Origin: an uncultured Dialister sp. | GTDB lineage: Bacteria; Bacillota; Negativicutes; Veillonellales; Dialisteraceae | Direction of reading: 5' to 3' | DNA: 8,559 nucleotides | NCBI RefSeq assembly: GCF_900765565.1 | Contig: NZ_CAAFRZ010000222.1 | Coordinates: forward strand, 1 to 8,559 | Program-made: the position numbers and the translations under genes | Notes under the pieces: model-generated | What the model was told of the DNA's origin: nothing | Seen by the model: the letters and a program-made list of their open reading frames with translations, nothing else | Database searches by the model: none | Shown: positions 1 to 6,316 of the stretch, piece by piece | Numbering within the stretch: the first letter of the stretch is position 1 | Layout of the letters: the number at the start of each line of letters is the position of its first letter

Positions 1-300
1 CAGGAAAATAAGAAAATCACCTTTCAACCCGCGGGCCTTTTTCATCCCTCTACTATATACATAACGGGAACTTCGATTTTGTGAACATGAAAAGTAAAAA
101 TTTTTTCAAAAAGATGGAAAAATAAATGTCCACATACCGGTGATAGACCGAGATTGAGATCGAGGTCGAGGGCACCAGCCTGCGGCGGTCCGGTGGCCAG
201 GTGTGCCTCCAAATGGATAAATTTTCAAGCCGGACAGACTGCATGCAACCAATCCCCCCAGCCCCCCAGCCGCACATATAATTCCGGCAGGATAGAGCTA
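1..300. other. non-coding stretch, no gene supported
   Basis: I see no convincing gene here. A 74-codon minus-strand frame (53-277) runs across low-complexity sequence, including four tandem GAGNNC/T hexamers (150-173) and two CCCCCCAG repeats (254-269), and has no family likeness. At the left edge a minus-strand ATG at 43-45 opens a frame that runs off the window (MKKARGLKGDFLIFL), with GAGGG directly against the ATG, which is too close for a normal ribosome site. It could be the N-terminus of a gene to the left, but 15 codons cannot settle it. Confidence 0.5.
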
Positions 301-461
301 AGGAAGCGCTGATTAATTCGCAGAGTCAGATTTCATAAGGATTTGTATGCACTGCTTCGTCATAACTCTTCTTAAATAGCTCGCTATTTGGGTCGAGTTA
401 TTCCTCGCATTGCATAAAAATCCAAGAATGAAATCCGACAACGACTTAATCAGTGCTTCCT
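301..461. repeat. MITE-like palindromic element with TA flanks
   Basis: This 161-bp element begins AGGAAGCGCTGATTAA and ends with the inverted, near-identical TTAATCAGTGCTTCCT. The symmetry continues inward: GATTTCAT, GGATTT, TATGCA and ATAACTC occur in order on the left and inverted on the right. They meet at AAATAGC-TC-GCTATTT, which lies exactly at the midpoint (374-389). The whole element could therefore fold as one long hairpin with arms of about 80 bases. TA dinucleotides flank it at 299-300 and 462-463, as expected for target duplication by an IS630/Tc1-mariner type transposase. It encodes no protein. A remnant of the same sequence lies at 6047-6084, which supports a dispersed repeat family. 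Its mobility and parent transposon are inferred. Confidence 0.75.
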
Positions 462-462
462 T

Positions 463-501
463 AAATCCCCGGTTTCCCTATTACCGGGAAACCGGGGATT
501 T
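463..501 (-). terminator. hairpin terminator of the nitrogenase-like operon
   Basis: A perfect 16-bp inverted repeat (463-478 with 486-501) encloses a 7-base loop. The stem is GC-rich in its centre with AAAT/ATTT at its base. It begins 15 bases beyond the stop codon of the last minus-strand gene, as an intrinsic terminator should. The following U tract is short (AUUUA) and runs straight into the palindromic element at 461, so the insertion may have altered the terminator's tail. Confidence 0.75.
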
Positions 502-516
502 ACAAATAGTTCCATC

Positions 517-1782
517 CTATTCTTTCCTGTTCATGTAGGCCAGGGTATAGAAGTCAGATATCACATCGGCAAGGAAGTACTGCCAGCCTTTCAGACCTGC
601 ATAGCATTTTTCTGCTACCGGAAGGTTCACCTGGGGCATGAGGAAATTCCTGTAAATGGTGCGGCTGAAATTGGCTGCTTCGTTTCTTGTATTGCTGTTT
701 CCCAGGACCAGGGCCAGCTCGCCTTTTGGCACATGTACCGGTTCAAAGGGTTCCCAGGAGACTGTACCATCAATATTTCCTTCTCCCGGTCCCTCGATGC
801 GGAGGTGGATATTTCCGGGATCCGGGAATTCTTCCTGCAGCGCCGGGATGAGACCTTCTGCCATGCCTTCAGTGAGGCAGGCATAGATATCTCCAAACCG
901 GAGAATCCGGTTATTCCACTTCAGCCGGATGACAGCAAGGTCGATCTGCTCCTGCCGTCTCCCTGCTTCCCTGTCAATTTCTGAAAAGTCAGGAGAAATC
1001 CCCAGATGGGATGCCACTTTCTCGAGCCATTTCTTTGTCCCCTGAAGGCCATAGGGCACCGGAAGAACTGCATAATCCATACCCCCATTGTCCTTCAGCC
1101 ACCGTGCTGCCTTTTCCCCCAGTTCCGGATACAGCACCAGATTCAGGGAGGCCCTCTTCAATTCTTCCGCTTTGTCCAGGGACAGTCCGTCCTCCCCCAG
1201 CACCACATTTACCGTAATTCCAACCATGCCAAGAAGCCGCCGGATTTCCCTGAGATTTCCCTCCCACAGGGGATAGGCCGTAGACCAGCCGATAATATTG
1301 ACAGTTCTTTCTTCCTTTTTCATTGATGCCAAAGGCAGTGCAGAAAGAAATCGGACCAGTCCCCTTTCATAGCCTGTCATGAATTGTCCTCGAAGGCCGC
1401 CGCTATCCAACGTCACCACCGGCGCTGTGATGCCGGAAGATCGGCATATGCCATCCAGGTCATCACCGATAAGGCTCATGGCGCAGCTGGTGAGGAGAGC
1501 AATGAGCAATGGATGCTGCTCCGTCTCAATTTCCTGGAGCGCCTCCGTCAGTTCATCGGCTGCTCCGAAGACCAGGTTCTGCTGTCTCACTTCGCTGCAG
1601 TAGAACTGCTTTTCATATTTCTTTTCAATCCCTGCCATTTCAGCTGCCGCAATGGAGGAGCACCACCGGGGTCCATGGACCAGGACCGCACAGCGGGAAA
1701 GACTCAGAAAGAAATTGGCGCTGCCTGCCATTTCACAATATCCCTGGCAGGGAAGCCAGCGACTCATGGTTTCAGAACTCAT
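517..1782 (-). CDS. nitrogenase component 1-like protein, NifK-like subunit
   Basis: This is a protein of about 421 residues of the nitrogenase component 1 oxidoreductase family (NifD/NifK/NifE/NifN/BchN/BchB/CfbD relatives). The preferred start is the ATG at 1780-1782. It follows GGAAGGAG at good spacing and overlaps the upstream stop by 11 bases; the ATG at 1801-1803 would put that ribosome site inside the gene. Counting from the 1803 methionine, cysteines at 23, 48 and 107 lie in GYCEMAG, HGPRWCSS and LLTSCAMSLIGDDL. Their spacing (25 and 59) nearly equals that of the Azotobacter NifK P-cluster ligands C70, C95 and C153 (25 and 58). SLIGDD is the usual family motif after the third cysteine. 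At this length it lacks the long N-terminal extension of NifK. It probably pairs with the upstream NifD-like protein; the substrate is unknown. Confidence 0.85.
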   Translation of the reverse strand: MSSETMSRWLPCQGYCEMAGSANFFLSLSRCAVLVHGPRWCSSIAAAEMAGIEKKYEKQFYCSEVRQQNLVFGAADELTEALQEIETEQHPLLIALLTSCAMSLIGDDLDGICRSSGITAPVVTLDSGGLRGQFMTGYERGLVRFLSALPLASMKKEERTVNIIGWSTAYPLWEGNLREIRRLLGMVGITVNVVLGEDGLSLDKAEELKRASLNLVLYPELGEKAARWLKDNGGMDYAVLPVPYGLQGTKKWLEKVASHLGISPDFSEIDREAGRRQEQIDLAVIRLKWNNRILRFGDIYACLTEGMAEGLIPALQEEFPDPGNIHLRIEGPGEGNIDGTVSWEPFEPVHVPKGELALVLGNSNTRNEAANFSRTIYRNFLMPQVNLPVAEKCYAGLKGWQYFLADVISDFYTLAYMNRKE

Positions 1783-3070
1783 AGATAACTCTCCTTCCGC
1801 CACCGGTCATGGCGGCCTTTGCTTTTTCCAGGAGGTTTTCCACGCCTCCCATTCCCACCTGCTGCACCGAAATGCCCAGCTGGTGCGGAATGCCCGCCAT
1901 GGGTGTAGTAGTAAGGACCATATCCACGGACTTCGCATAGTCCCTGACCTTATCCTCTCCATCCACAATGGGAATTCCCGCCAGTTCTTCAAATTCCCGA
2001 ATATGGTGAACCTGCTCTTCCTTTTCTTTGGAAGTCAGATCATTATGGAGGATGATAACCGATGGAATCATGCCCGCCTTCATGAGTGTGAGCAGGTGGT
2101 TCTCGATACGGCAGAAGCGGAGAGGAAATCCCAGGACCAGGGCCAGCTTCTTTCCTGCCAATGCTTTTCCTGTAGTCTTCGCTACTTCTTTAAACCGCCT
2201 TTCTTCTCCATCTATGATGGTCTCTGCCTCGTTCTCCAGGCCCAGCAGCGCCCCCAGGCCTCTCACAAACTGGCGGGTACCGGCCTCTCCTATGGGATAA
2301 TTTCCGAGATAGCATGGCGCACCGTACCGATTGGCCATGGATTTTGTATAGTCCTGCATCACATTAAAATGGTCCATGGAAAAGCCTACAGCCATAAACA
2401 GGGAAGCCTTAGGAATTTCCCTGAAATCTTCGACGGTCATGCAGTTCGGCGGAAACAGGACTCTGTTAAATCCAAAAAGGGACAGGAGCCTTGTGATTTC
2501 GGCTATATTATTTTCGTTGGCAGTGCCCCGGTTCTCGCCAAAGAGAACCGCCAGGTGTTCTTTTTTCTCCCGGATTCTTTCCTTTCCTGAAAACCGGTCT
2601 ATCAGAAGTGTCAGAAGGTCCACCTGGGTTTCCACATGGTGCCTGCTCATAAACCCGGCCCCCGGTACCAGAAGTACGGGGATTCCCGTTTCCTCCTCCA
2701 CTTCCCTGCACACCGACGATACATCATCCCCTATGACCCCGGCCGTACAACCGGATACCACCACCATGTATCGCACCCAGGGGAGGCGGGATACATCCAT
2801 GAGGCACTGGCGCAGAATCTTTTCTCCTCCAAATATAGCCTCCCTGTCGGTAATGCCGGTCACGAAAAGACGGTTTCCATCAGGAATCACCAGCGAAGGC
2901 TCTCGAAGGTAAGCCCGGCGCCGAATCATCCAGTGCCCTTCAAAGGCCAGATGGGAGCAGGCTTTCGGTGTATGCATAATCACCGCTGCCCCAGGATTGC
3001 AGGACACTGAATAATAGGCGGTGCCCAGGTTGCAGAACATGGTCGTTTTCCGCTCAGATTGTCTCAGCAT
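1772..3070 (-). CDS. nitrogenase component 1-like protein, NifD-like subunit
   Basis: This 432-residue protein belongs to the nitrogenase component 1 oxidoreductase family. The ATG at 3070 follows GAGGTGA and overlaps the nitrilase stop codon by 7 bases, indicating translational coupling. Cysteines 13, 38 and 108 sit in MFCNLG, HTPKACSH and VSGCTAGVIGDDV. Their spacing (25 and 70) resembles the Azotobacter NifD P-cluster ligands C62, C88 and C154 (26 and 66), so a bridging Fe-S cluster with the NifK-like partner is plausible. By eye, residues 222-260 (ASLFMAVGF through YGAPCYLGNYPIGE) match the NifD stretch around C275, but a glycine (229) stands where the FeMo-cofactor cysteine would be. This argues against nitrogen fixation and for a reductase of another substrate, as with protochlorophyllide or F430-precursor reductases. 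No NifH-type electron donor is visible in the window. Confidence 0.87.
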   Translation of the reverse strand: MLRQSERKTTMFCNLGTAYYSVSCNPGAAVIMHTPKACSHLAFEGHWMIRRRAYLREPSLVIPDGNRLFVTGITDREAIFGGEKILRQCLMDVSRLPWVRYMVVVSGCTAGVIGDDVSSVCREVEEETGIPVLLVPGAGFMSRHHVETQVDLLTLLIDRFSGKERIREKKEHLAVLFGENRGTANENNIAEITRLLSLFGFNRVLFPPNCMTVEDFREIPKASLFMAVGFSMDHFNVMQDYTKSMANRYGAPCYLGNYPIGEAGTRQFVRGLGALLGLENEAETIIDGEERRFKEVAKTTGKALAGKKLALVLGFPLRFCRIENHLLTLMKAGMIPSVIILHNDLTSKEKEEQVHHIREFEELAGIPIVDGEDKVRDYAKSVDMVLTTTPMAGIPHQLGISVQQVGMGGVENLLEKAKAAMTGGGRRVIYEF

Positions 3071-3834
3071 GGTATCACCTCAAAATGATGGAAGCCTATT
3101 CTATGGTCCTTCCGATCGCAGTCAAACAGAATCATAGACGGATTTCCATGATAAGAAAATACGCATTTCCCTTCCGAAAGGATGGCACTATCCCCAATGG
3201 TCATATCCATCTTTTCATATTTTCCCGTCTGGTTGCAGACAATAACCGGGCAGCCGCAGCGAATGGATGCGTTCCTCCATACCGCCACCGGATCCGGGCA
3301 GCAGGACGCCGGCGGCCAGGCGGCCGAGACGAAAACCAAATCTGCCCCTGCCTCTTTCATGGCGATGCAGGGTTTTTCATAGTACACATCGGCACATACC
3401 AGGAGCCCTGCCTTAATAGCACCGACCGGAAACAGGTGAATCCTGTCTCCCAAAGTGATCCATTCCTCGGCACCAATCTGAGGGGAATACATCTTCCGAT
3501 GCACCCCTCTTTCTTCTCCATGGGGAGAAAGGAAAAAGCAGGAATTGTAGGCCCTGCCATCCGGCATTTTTTCCACAGCTGAGAGGAAAATAGAGATCCC
3601 CATCTCCTTTGCCAGTCTGAGAAAAGGAAGAAATTCCTCGGAATCATGGACCGGTACTTTTCCCAGGGCTTTTTTATTTCTTTCATAAAAATAGTACCCC
3701 TCCAGTGCCGTTTCCGGCGTCACAACGACAGTGGCCCCTTCTTTTGCAGCCCCTTCTACAGCCTCCAGCAAAAGTTTTTCGTTTTTCTCCCGAGGTCCTG
3801 CTGCCAGATTCAGATGAAGTAATGCGATTCTCAT
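3064..3834 (-). CDS. carbon-nitrogen hydrolase (nitrilase superfamily)
   Basis: This cytoplasmic amidohydrolase of about 256 residues has a usual length for the superfamily. Starting at the ATG at 3832-3834 (MRIALLHLNLA), the Glu-Lys-Cys catalytic triad is visible: E41 in TPETALEGYYF, K114 in HRKMYSP and C147 in LLVCADVYYEKP. A GAEEW segment after the lysine fits the family's additional glutamate. An ATG 39 bases upstream (3873) is less likely because GGCAGGTG lies just before the 3834 start. The family cleaves or transfers amide and nitrile groups on small molecules; the exact substrate cannot be read here. It follows the receptor gene after about 93 bases and overlaps the NifD-like gene, so it probably acts on the same compound. 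A hairpin (TGCCT/AGGCA, about 3842-3861) lies just upstream of its ribosome site. Confidence 0.87.
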   Translation of the reverse strand: MRIALLHLNLAAGPREKNEKLLLEAVEGAAKEGATVVVTPETALEGYYFYERNKKALGKVPVHDSEEFLPFLRLAKEMGISIFLSAVEKMPDGRAYNSCFFLSPHGEERGVHRKMYSPQIGAEEWITLGDRIHLFPVGAIKAGLLVCADVYYEKPCIAMKEAGADLVFVSAAWPPASCCPDPVAVWRNASIRCGCPVIVCNQTGKYEKMDMTIGDSAILSEGKCVFSYHGNPSMILFDCDRKDHRIGFHHFEVIPC

Positions 3835-3927
3835 AGAACACCTGCCTTTTCTGCCTATAAAATTGAGGCACATACAAGATGCGCCCCAGTTTTATATTTA
3901 CTGTATTTGAATCTCAGACATGCATGA

Positions 3928-5872
3928 TCAGAACCGGCGTTCATAGGTAAATACGTAATTGGCTGGCGTACAATAATACTCATACGTATTCAAAACATCA
4001 TGCCTGTCAAAAATGTTGTACCCTGCCAGGCGGAATGTGTCCACATCATTTGGCTTATAAGACAAAGACAAAGTGGCATCCAGGGAGTCTTTCAAATGAT
4101 GATCTGCCGGAGTTTTAGCACTTGTATATTTCTTTGCTCTTGTGTAATACGCATTTTCACGTTTCATGTAAGAGAAAATATGGAAATCAGCCATGAATTT
4201 CCCCCGATGATAGTTAACGCCTGTGTTCAGAATATACTTTGCTGTATCCTGTACCCATTCACTATCAGAGTCAGCCTTGGATTTCGGGTCCTGGATTGTA
4301 AAGCCGAGATTGTAATCAAAGTTCTGATTCAGTTTCTGGGTATAGTTAATTTCCACCCCATCATTCTTGTACTTGGCTCTATTCACAAGTAAATCTGTCA
4401 CTCCATCACTGGCTTTTGTCCATGCCCATTTATTCTTTACATCCATATGGAAAACATCGGCTGTTACTGTGCGGATATCATCAACATATTTATAACCAAA
4501 TTCATAGGACCAGCTGGACTGCGGTTTCAGGTCCGGATTTGGTCCCTCAAAATGGGTCTTGTAGAAACCGACATCCAAAGACGGCATTTCAAAAGATTTA
4601 CCAACATTGAAGTAGAGAGATGACTTCCGATTCAGTTTATACAATCCCTGTAACTGCGGCAAAAGCTGGAAATCACTATCCTGATAATCAGACTTACTCA
4701 TCCAGTATTCGCGAAGCCCAAAAATCATACTGTATCTATCTGTAAACTGATGGTCATAGGATTCATAGAGGGAGTAATTGTTTCGTGTATTGACTTTATC
4801 TACCTTATATCCGGCGTTGACAACATTCCAGTTTTCATGGTTAATGGTTGTCCCCAGAACCAGAGAATCTTTGTCATCACGGAATTTAAATTTTTTCTGT
4901 AAATCAAAATTGAAATTATATCCTTTATAATCTGCATCCCCATACTGTTTGGGATAGGATTTATCATAGCGGCTGACAACATGAAGATTATTGTATCCAA
5001 TAACGCCGCGCCAGCCGTTTTCCTCATCATTATAAGTAAGGCCTACTGTATTTCTCTTAGTGTCTACTTTGCCCAGGTAGTACATATGGGGAATGTATTT
5101 AACAAAAGAGCCTGTTTCCCAATGTGTTTTGTTTTCCGTATGACTGTAGGTGGCACTCCATTTATCGGTTATTCTGGCAGCCGCATAAAACTGCAGCGCA
5201 TTCCGGTCTTTCAGGTTGATTGCTGTGCCGGTACCGGTTGTCCCAGCATGGGCTACATTATTTAAATCTCCAGTCCATGATTTTTTGATGCCAAAGTTGA
5301 AGCGGTCTGTATTTACATTCGTTCCGATTGCCTTATAGCGGTTTCCGATGCTGCCATATACATTACCGGTAGTCGGATCTCCTGCTTTCGGTTTTCTGGT
5401 AATAATATTAATGACACCACCCATGGCCTGCGGTCCATAAAGGACAGAGTTCGATCCTTTTACCACTTCCACCTTCTCAATCTGGTCAACAGGAACATTG
5501 GCCAATGACGAAGAATTCACAGAATTTACCGGGTTGCCATCTACCATTACCAATGTGCCATTGTCAATCCCACGCAAGCGGATACGGGAAAGCATGCCGC
5601 CATAATCCCCACCATCTTCCTGATACGTGTGGGCATTTGCCTGCGACATATCTCGTACTGCCTCAAATGCATTGGTATATCCCTTTTCAACAATCTGCTC
5701 ATGGTTAATAACATCTGTATTTGCTGGCGTATCAAGTTTTGTTTTTTCTGTTCTTGTCGCCGTTACGACCACAGGATTCAGTTCATAGACCGAACCTTCT
5801 GCAAACCCTGTGTAGCCCCCCCAGTAAAAGGGCCGCCAGCACGGACGCCGTTACTACTGCTGTTTTTTTCAT
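3928..5872 (-). CDS. TonB-dependent outer-membrane receptor, frameshifted in signal peptide
   Basis: This is an outer-membrane barrel receptor for energised uptake of scarce ligands such as iron chelates, haem or corrinoids. The mature region (from 5772 down) starts with a TonB-box-like NPVVVTATR. It then has a plug domain (SRIRLRGIDNG, VEVVKGSNSVLYG, GGVINIITRKP), a barrel of repeated aromatic strands, and a C-terminal phenylalanine (YERRF). A well-placed ATG at 5870-5872 follows AGGAGAG and encodes MKKTAVVTASVLAALLLGG, a good signal peptide. That frame stops after 29 codons because a run of seven G (5816-5822) is one base too long. With six G it reads LLLGGYTGFAEGSVYELNPVVVTATR and continues to a receptor of about 647 residues. 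As written only the exported-signal fragment, or a leaderless protein from an internal GTG, would be made. The gene is visibly AT-richer than its neighbours. Ligand unknown; family assignment very sure. Confidence 0.88.
5816..5822 (-). repeat. G7 homopolymer tract breaking the receptor frame
   Basis: Seven C on the plus strand read as seven G in the receptor mRNA, within the hydrophobic core of the signal peptide. The span 5872-3928 is 1945 bases, one more than a multiple of three. Six G restores the frame directly. Slipped-strand mispairing at such a tract is a known ON/OFF switch for surface proteins in other bacteria. Here it may equally be an assembly or sequencing error. Confidence 0.8.
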
Positions 5873-5887
5873 ACACACTCTCTCCTT

Positions 5888-5917
5888 CGGAACGTTTCTG
5901 TATCGGAAACGATTCCG
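5888..5917 (-). promoter_or_regulatory. hairpin in receptor leader next to the ribosome site
   Basis: CGGAA (5888-5892) plus CGTTTC (5893-5898) pair with GAAACG (5906-5911) plus TTCCG (5913-5917). This gives an 11-bp stem with one bulged A and a 7-base loop. In the receptor mRNA it ends immediately before the AAGGAGAG ribosome site. It could stabilise the leader, modulate translation, or be a dyad operator in DNA. Its function is not shown by the sequence. Confidence 0.5.
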
Positions 5918-6046
5918 CTAAACAAAAATACAGAAATGAAATATATGATAAGCGCTGCGGGAAAGTTTCATCCGTGTGTCCATGTTTCCACGATGTTTTC
6001 TCCTTTGCGGTTTATCCCATTTCCCATATCTCCATGGAAATTCACC

Positions 6047-6084
6047 GATTAATTTGCAGAATTTTGATTTAATCAGCGCTTCCT
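6047..6084. repeat. shrunken remnant of the palindromic element
   Basis: GATTAATTTGCAGA (6047-6060) matches the left-arm GATTAATTCGCAGA of the 301-461 element with one change. TTAATCAGCGCTTCCT (6069-6084) is the exact inverse of its left terminus. The roughly 120 internal bases are missing, and no TA follows the right end. It is best read as an internally deleted copy, now in the divergent promoter region. Confidence 0.6.
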
Positions 6085-6112
6085 TTGCGGAGATTCCCCT
6101 TTCTAATACGGC

Positions 6113-6181
6113 CTGCTGCCTGTTTTTATCAGTCTTAAGAGAGTCCTCTTGTCAGAAGGAAAGAGGCCTTTCCGGCAGTAG
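6113..6181. other. two-hairpin structured segment
   Basis: Two perfect hairpins lie side by side: AAGAG-AGTC-CTCTT (6137-6150) and GGAAAG-AGGC-CTTTCC (6158-6173). The flanks CTGCTGCC (6113-6120) and GGCAGTAG (6174-6181) pair at 7 of 8 positions, so the segment could close into a three-way junction. It ends just before the plus-strand -35 box, so if transcribed it would be in the receptor leader. It matches no RNA family I recognise. Confidence 0.35.
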
Positions 6182-6183
6182 TC

Positions 6184-6212
6184 TTTACAAATCGCATAAA
6201 TAAAATTAATAT
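6184..6212 (+). promoter_or_regulatory. sigma-70-type promoter for the permease-ATPase operon
   Basis: TTTACA (6184-6189) is followed after 17 bases by TAATAT (6207-6212), both close to consensus with ideal spacing. Transcription would start near 6219, giving a leader of roughly 100 bases before the permease ATG. Confidence 0.6.
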
Positions 6213-6257
6213 AGAATCATAAATTATGAATAATGAATATGCGCATAATTAGATTCT
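6213..6257. promoter_or_regulatory. dyad-symmetric candidate operator
   Basis: Within a larger imperfect inverted repeat (AGAATC at 6213-6218, GATTCT at 6252-6257) sit two smaller palindromes: TCATAA-A-TTATGA (6217-6229) and TATGCGCATA (6238-6247). Their centres are about 19.5 bases apart, near two helical turns. They cover the predicted start of transcription just downstream of the -10 box, a classic repressor position. The 13-bp palindrome is AT-rich and somewhat Fur-box-like, but I cannot assign a regulator. Confidence 0.45.
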
Positions 6258-6316
6258 AGTGTGTATAGGTAGTATATTGTCAAACATAAAATTCATTATT
6301 TCTGGAGGTCCTGTAC

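Larger units (their letters stand above)
5873..6183. other. divergent intergenic region, receptor side
   Basis: No gene is supported in this stretch. It contains the receptor's ribosome site (AGGAGAG, about 5880-5887), a hairpin directly before it, a remnant of the palindromic element, a 10-bp direct repeat (TCCTTTGCGG at 6001-6010 and 6081-6090) and a pair of hairpins near 6137-6173. The receptor promoter must lie here. An AT-rich TATCATATAT stretch on the minus strand (about 5941-5950) is a possible -10 region but has no good -35 partner. I looked for cobalamin, FMN and TPP riboswitch cores on the minus strand and found none. Confidence 0.5.

Noticed and set aside
1..45. N-terminus of a minus-strand gene leaving the window
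   Set aside because: Only 15 codons are visible and the purine tract touches the ATG; too little to support a gene call.
53..277. 74-codon minus-strand frame
   Set aside because: It is created by hexamer and poly-C repeats, has no ribosome site and no protein-like composition.
1783..1803. Upstream start for the NifK-like gene
   Set aside because: The ribosome site GGAAGGAG lies inside this extension and serves the ATG at 1782.
1652..2590. 312-codon plus-strand frame opposite the NifDK-like genes
   Set aside because: It lies antisense to two clear family members that keep catalytic motifs; it is a shadow frame of GC-biased codons.
517..3070. True nitrogenase (nitrogen fixation)
   Set aside because: No NifH or cofactor-assembly genes are present, the subunits are short, and the FeMo-cofactor cysteine position appears to be glycine.
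3835..3873. Upstream start for the nitrilase (MCLNFIGRKGRCS extension)
   Set aside because: The extension precedes the conserved MRIALLHLN start and would contain the good ribosome site; no matching family N-terminus.
5629..6072. 147-codon plus-strand frame over the receptor start and intergenic region
   Set aside because: It overlaps the receptor's signal peptide region, is rich in Cys, Phe and Ser, and shows no recognisable domain.
5873..6183. Cobalamin riboswitch in the receptor leader
   Set aside because: A short GAAAGGGGAAUC-like stretch on the minus strand recalls part of the class, but the B12 box and the conserved core are absent.
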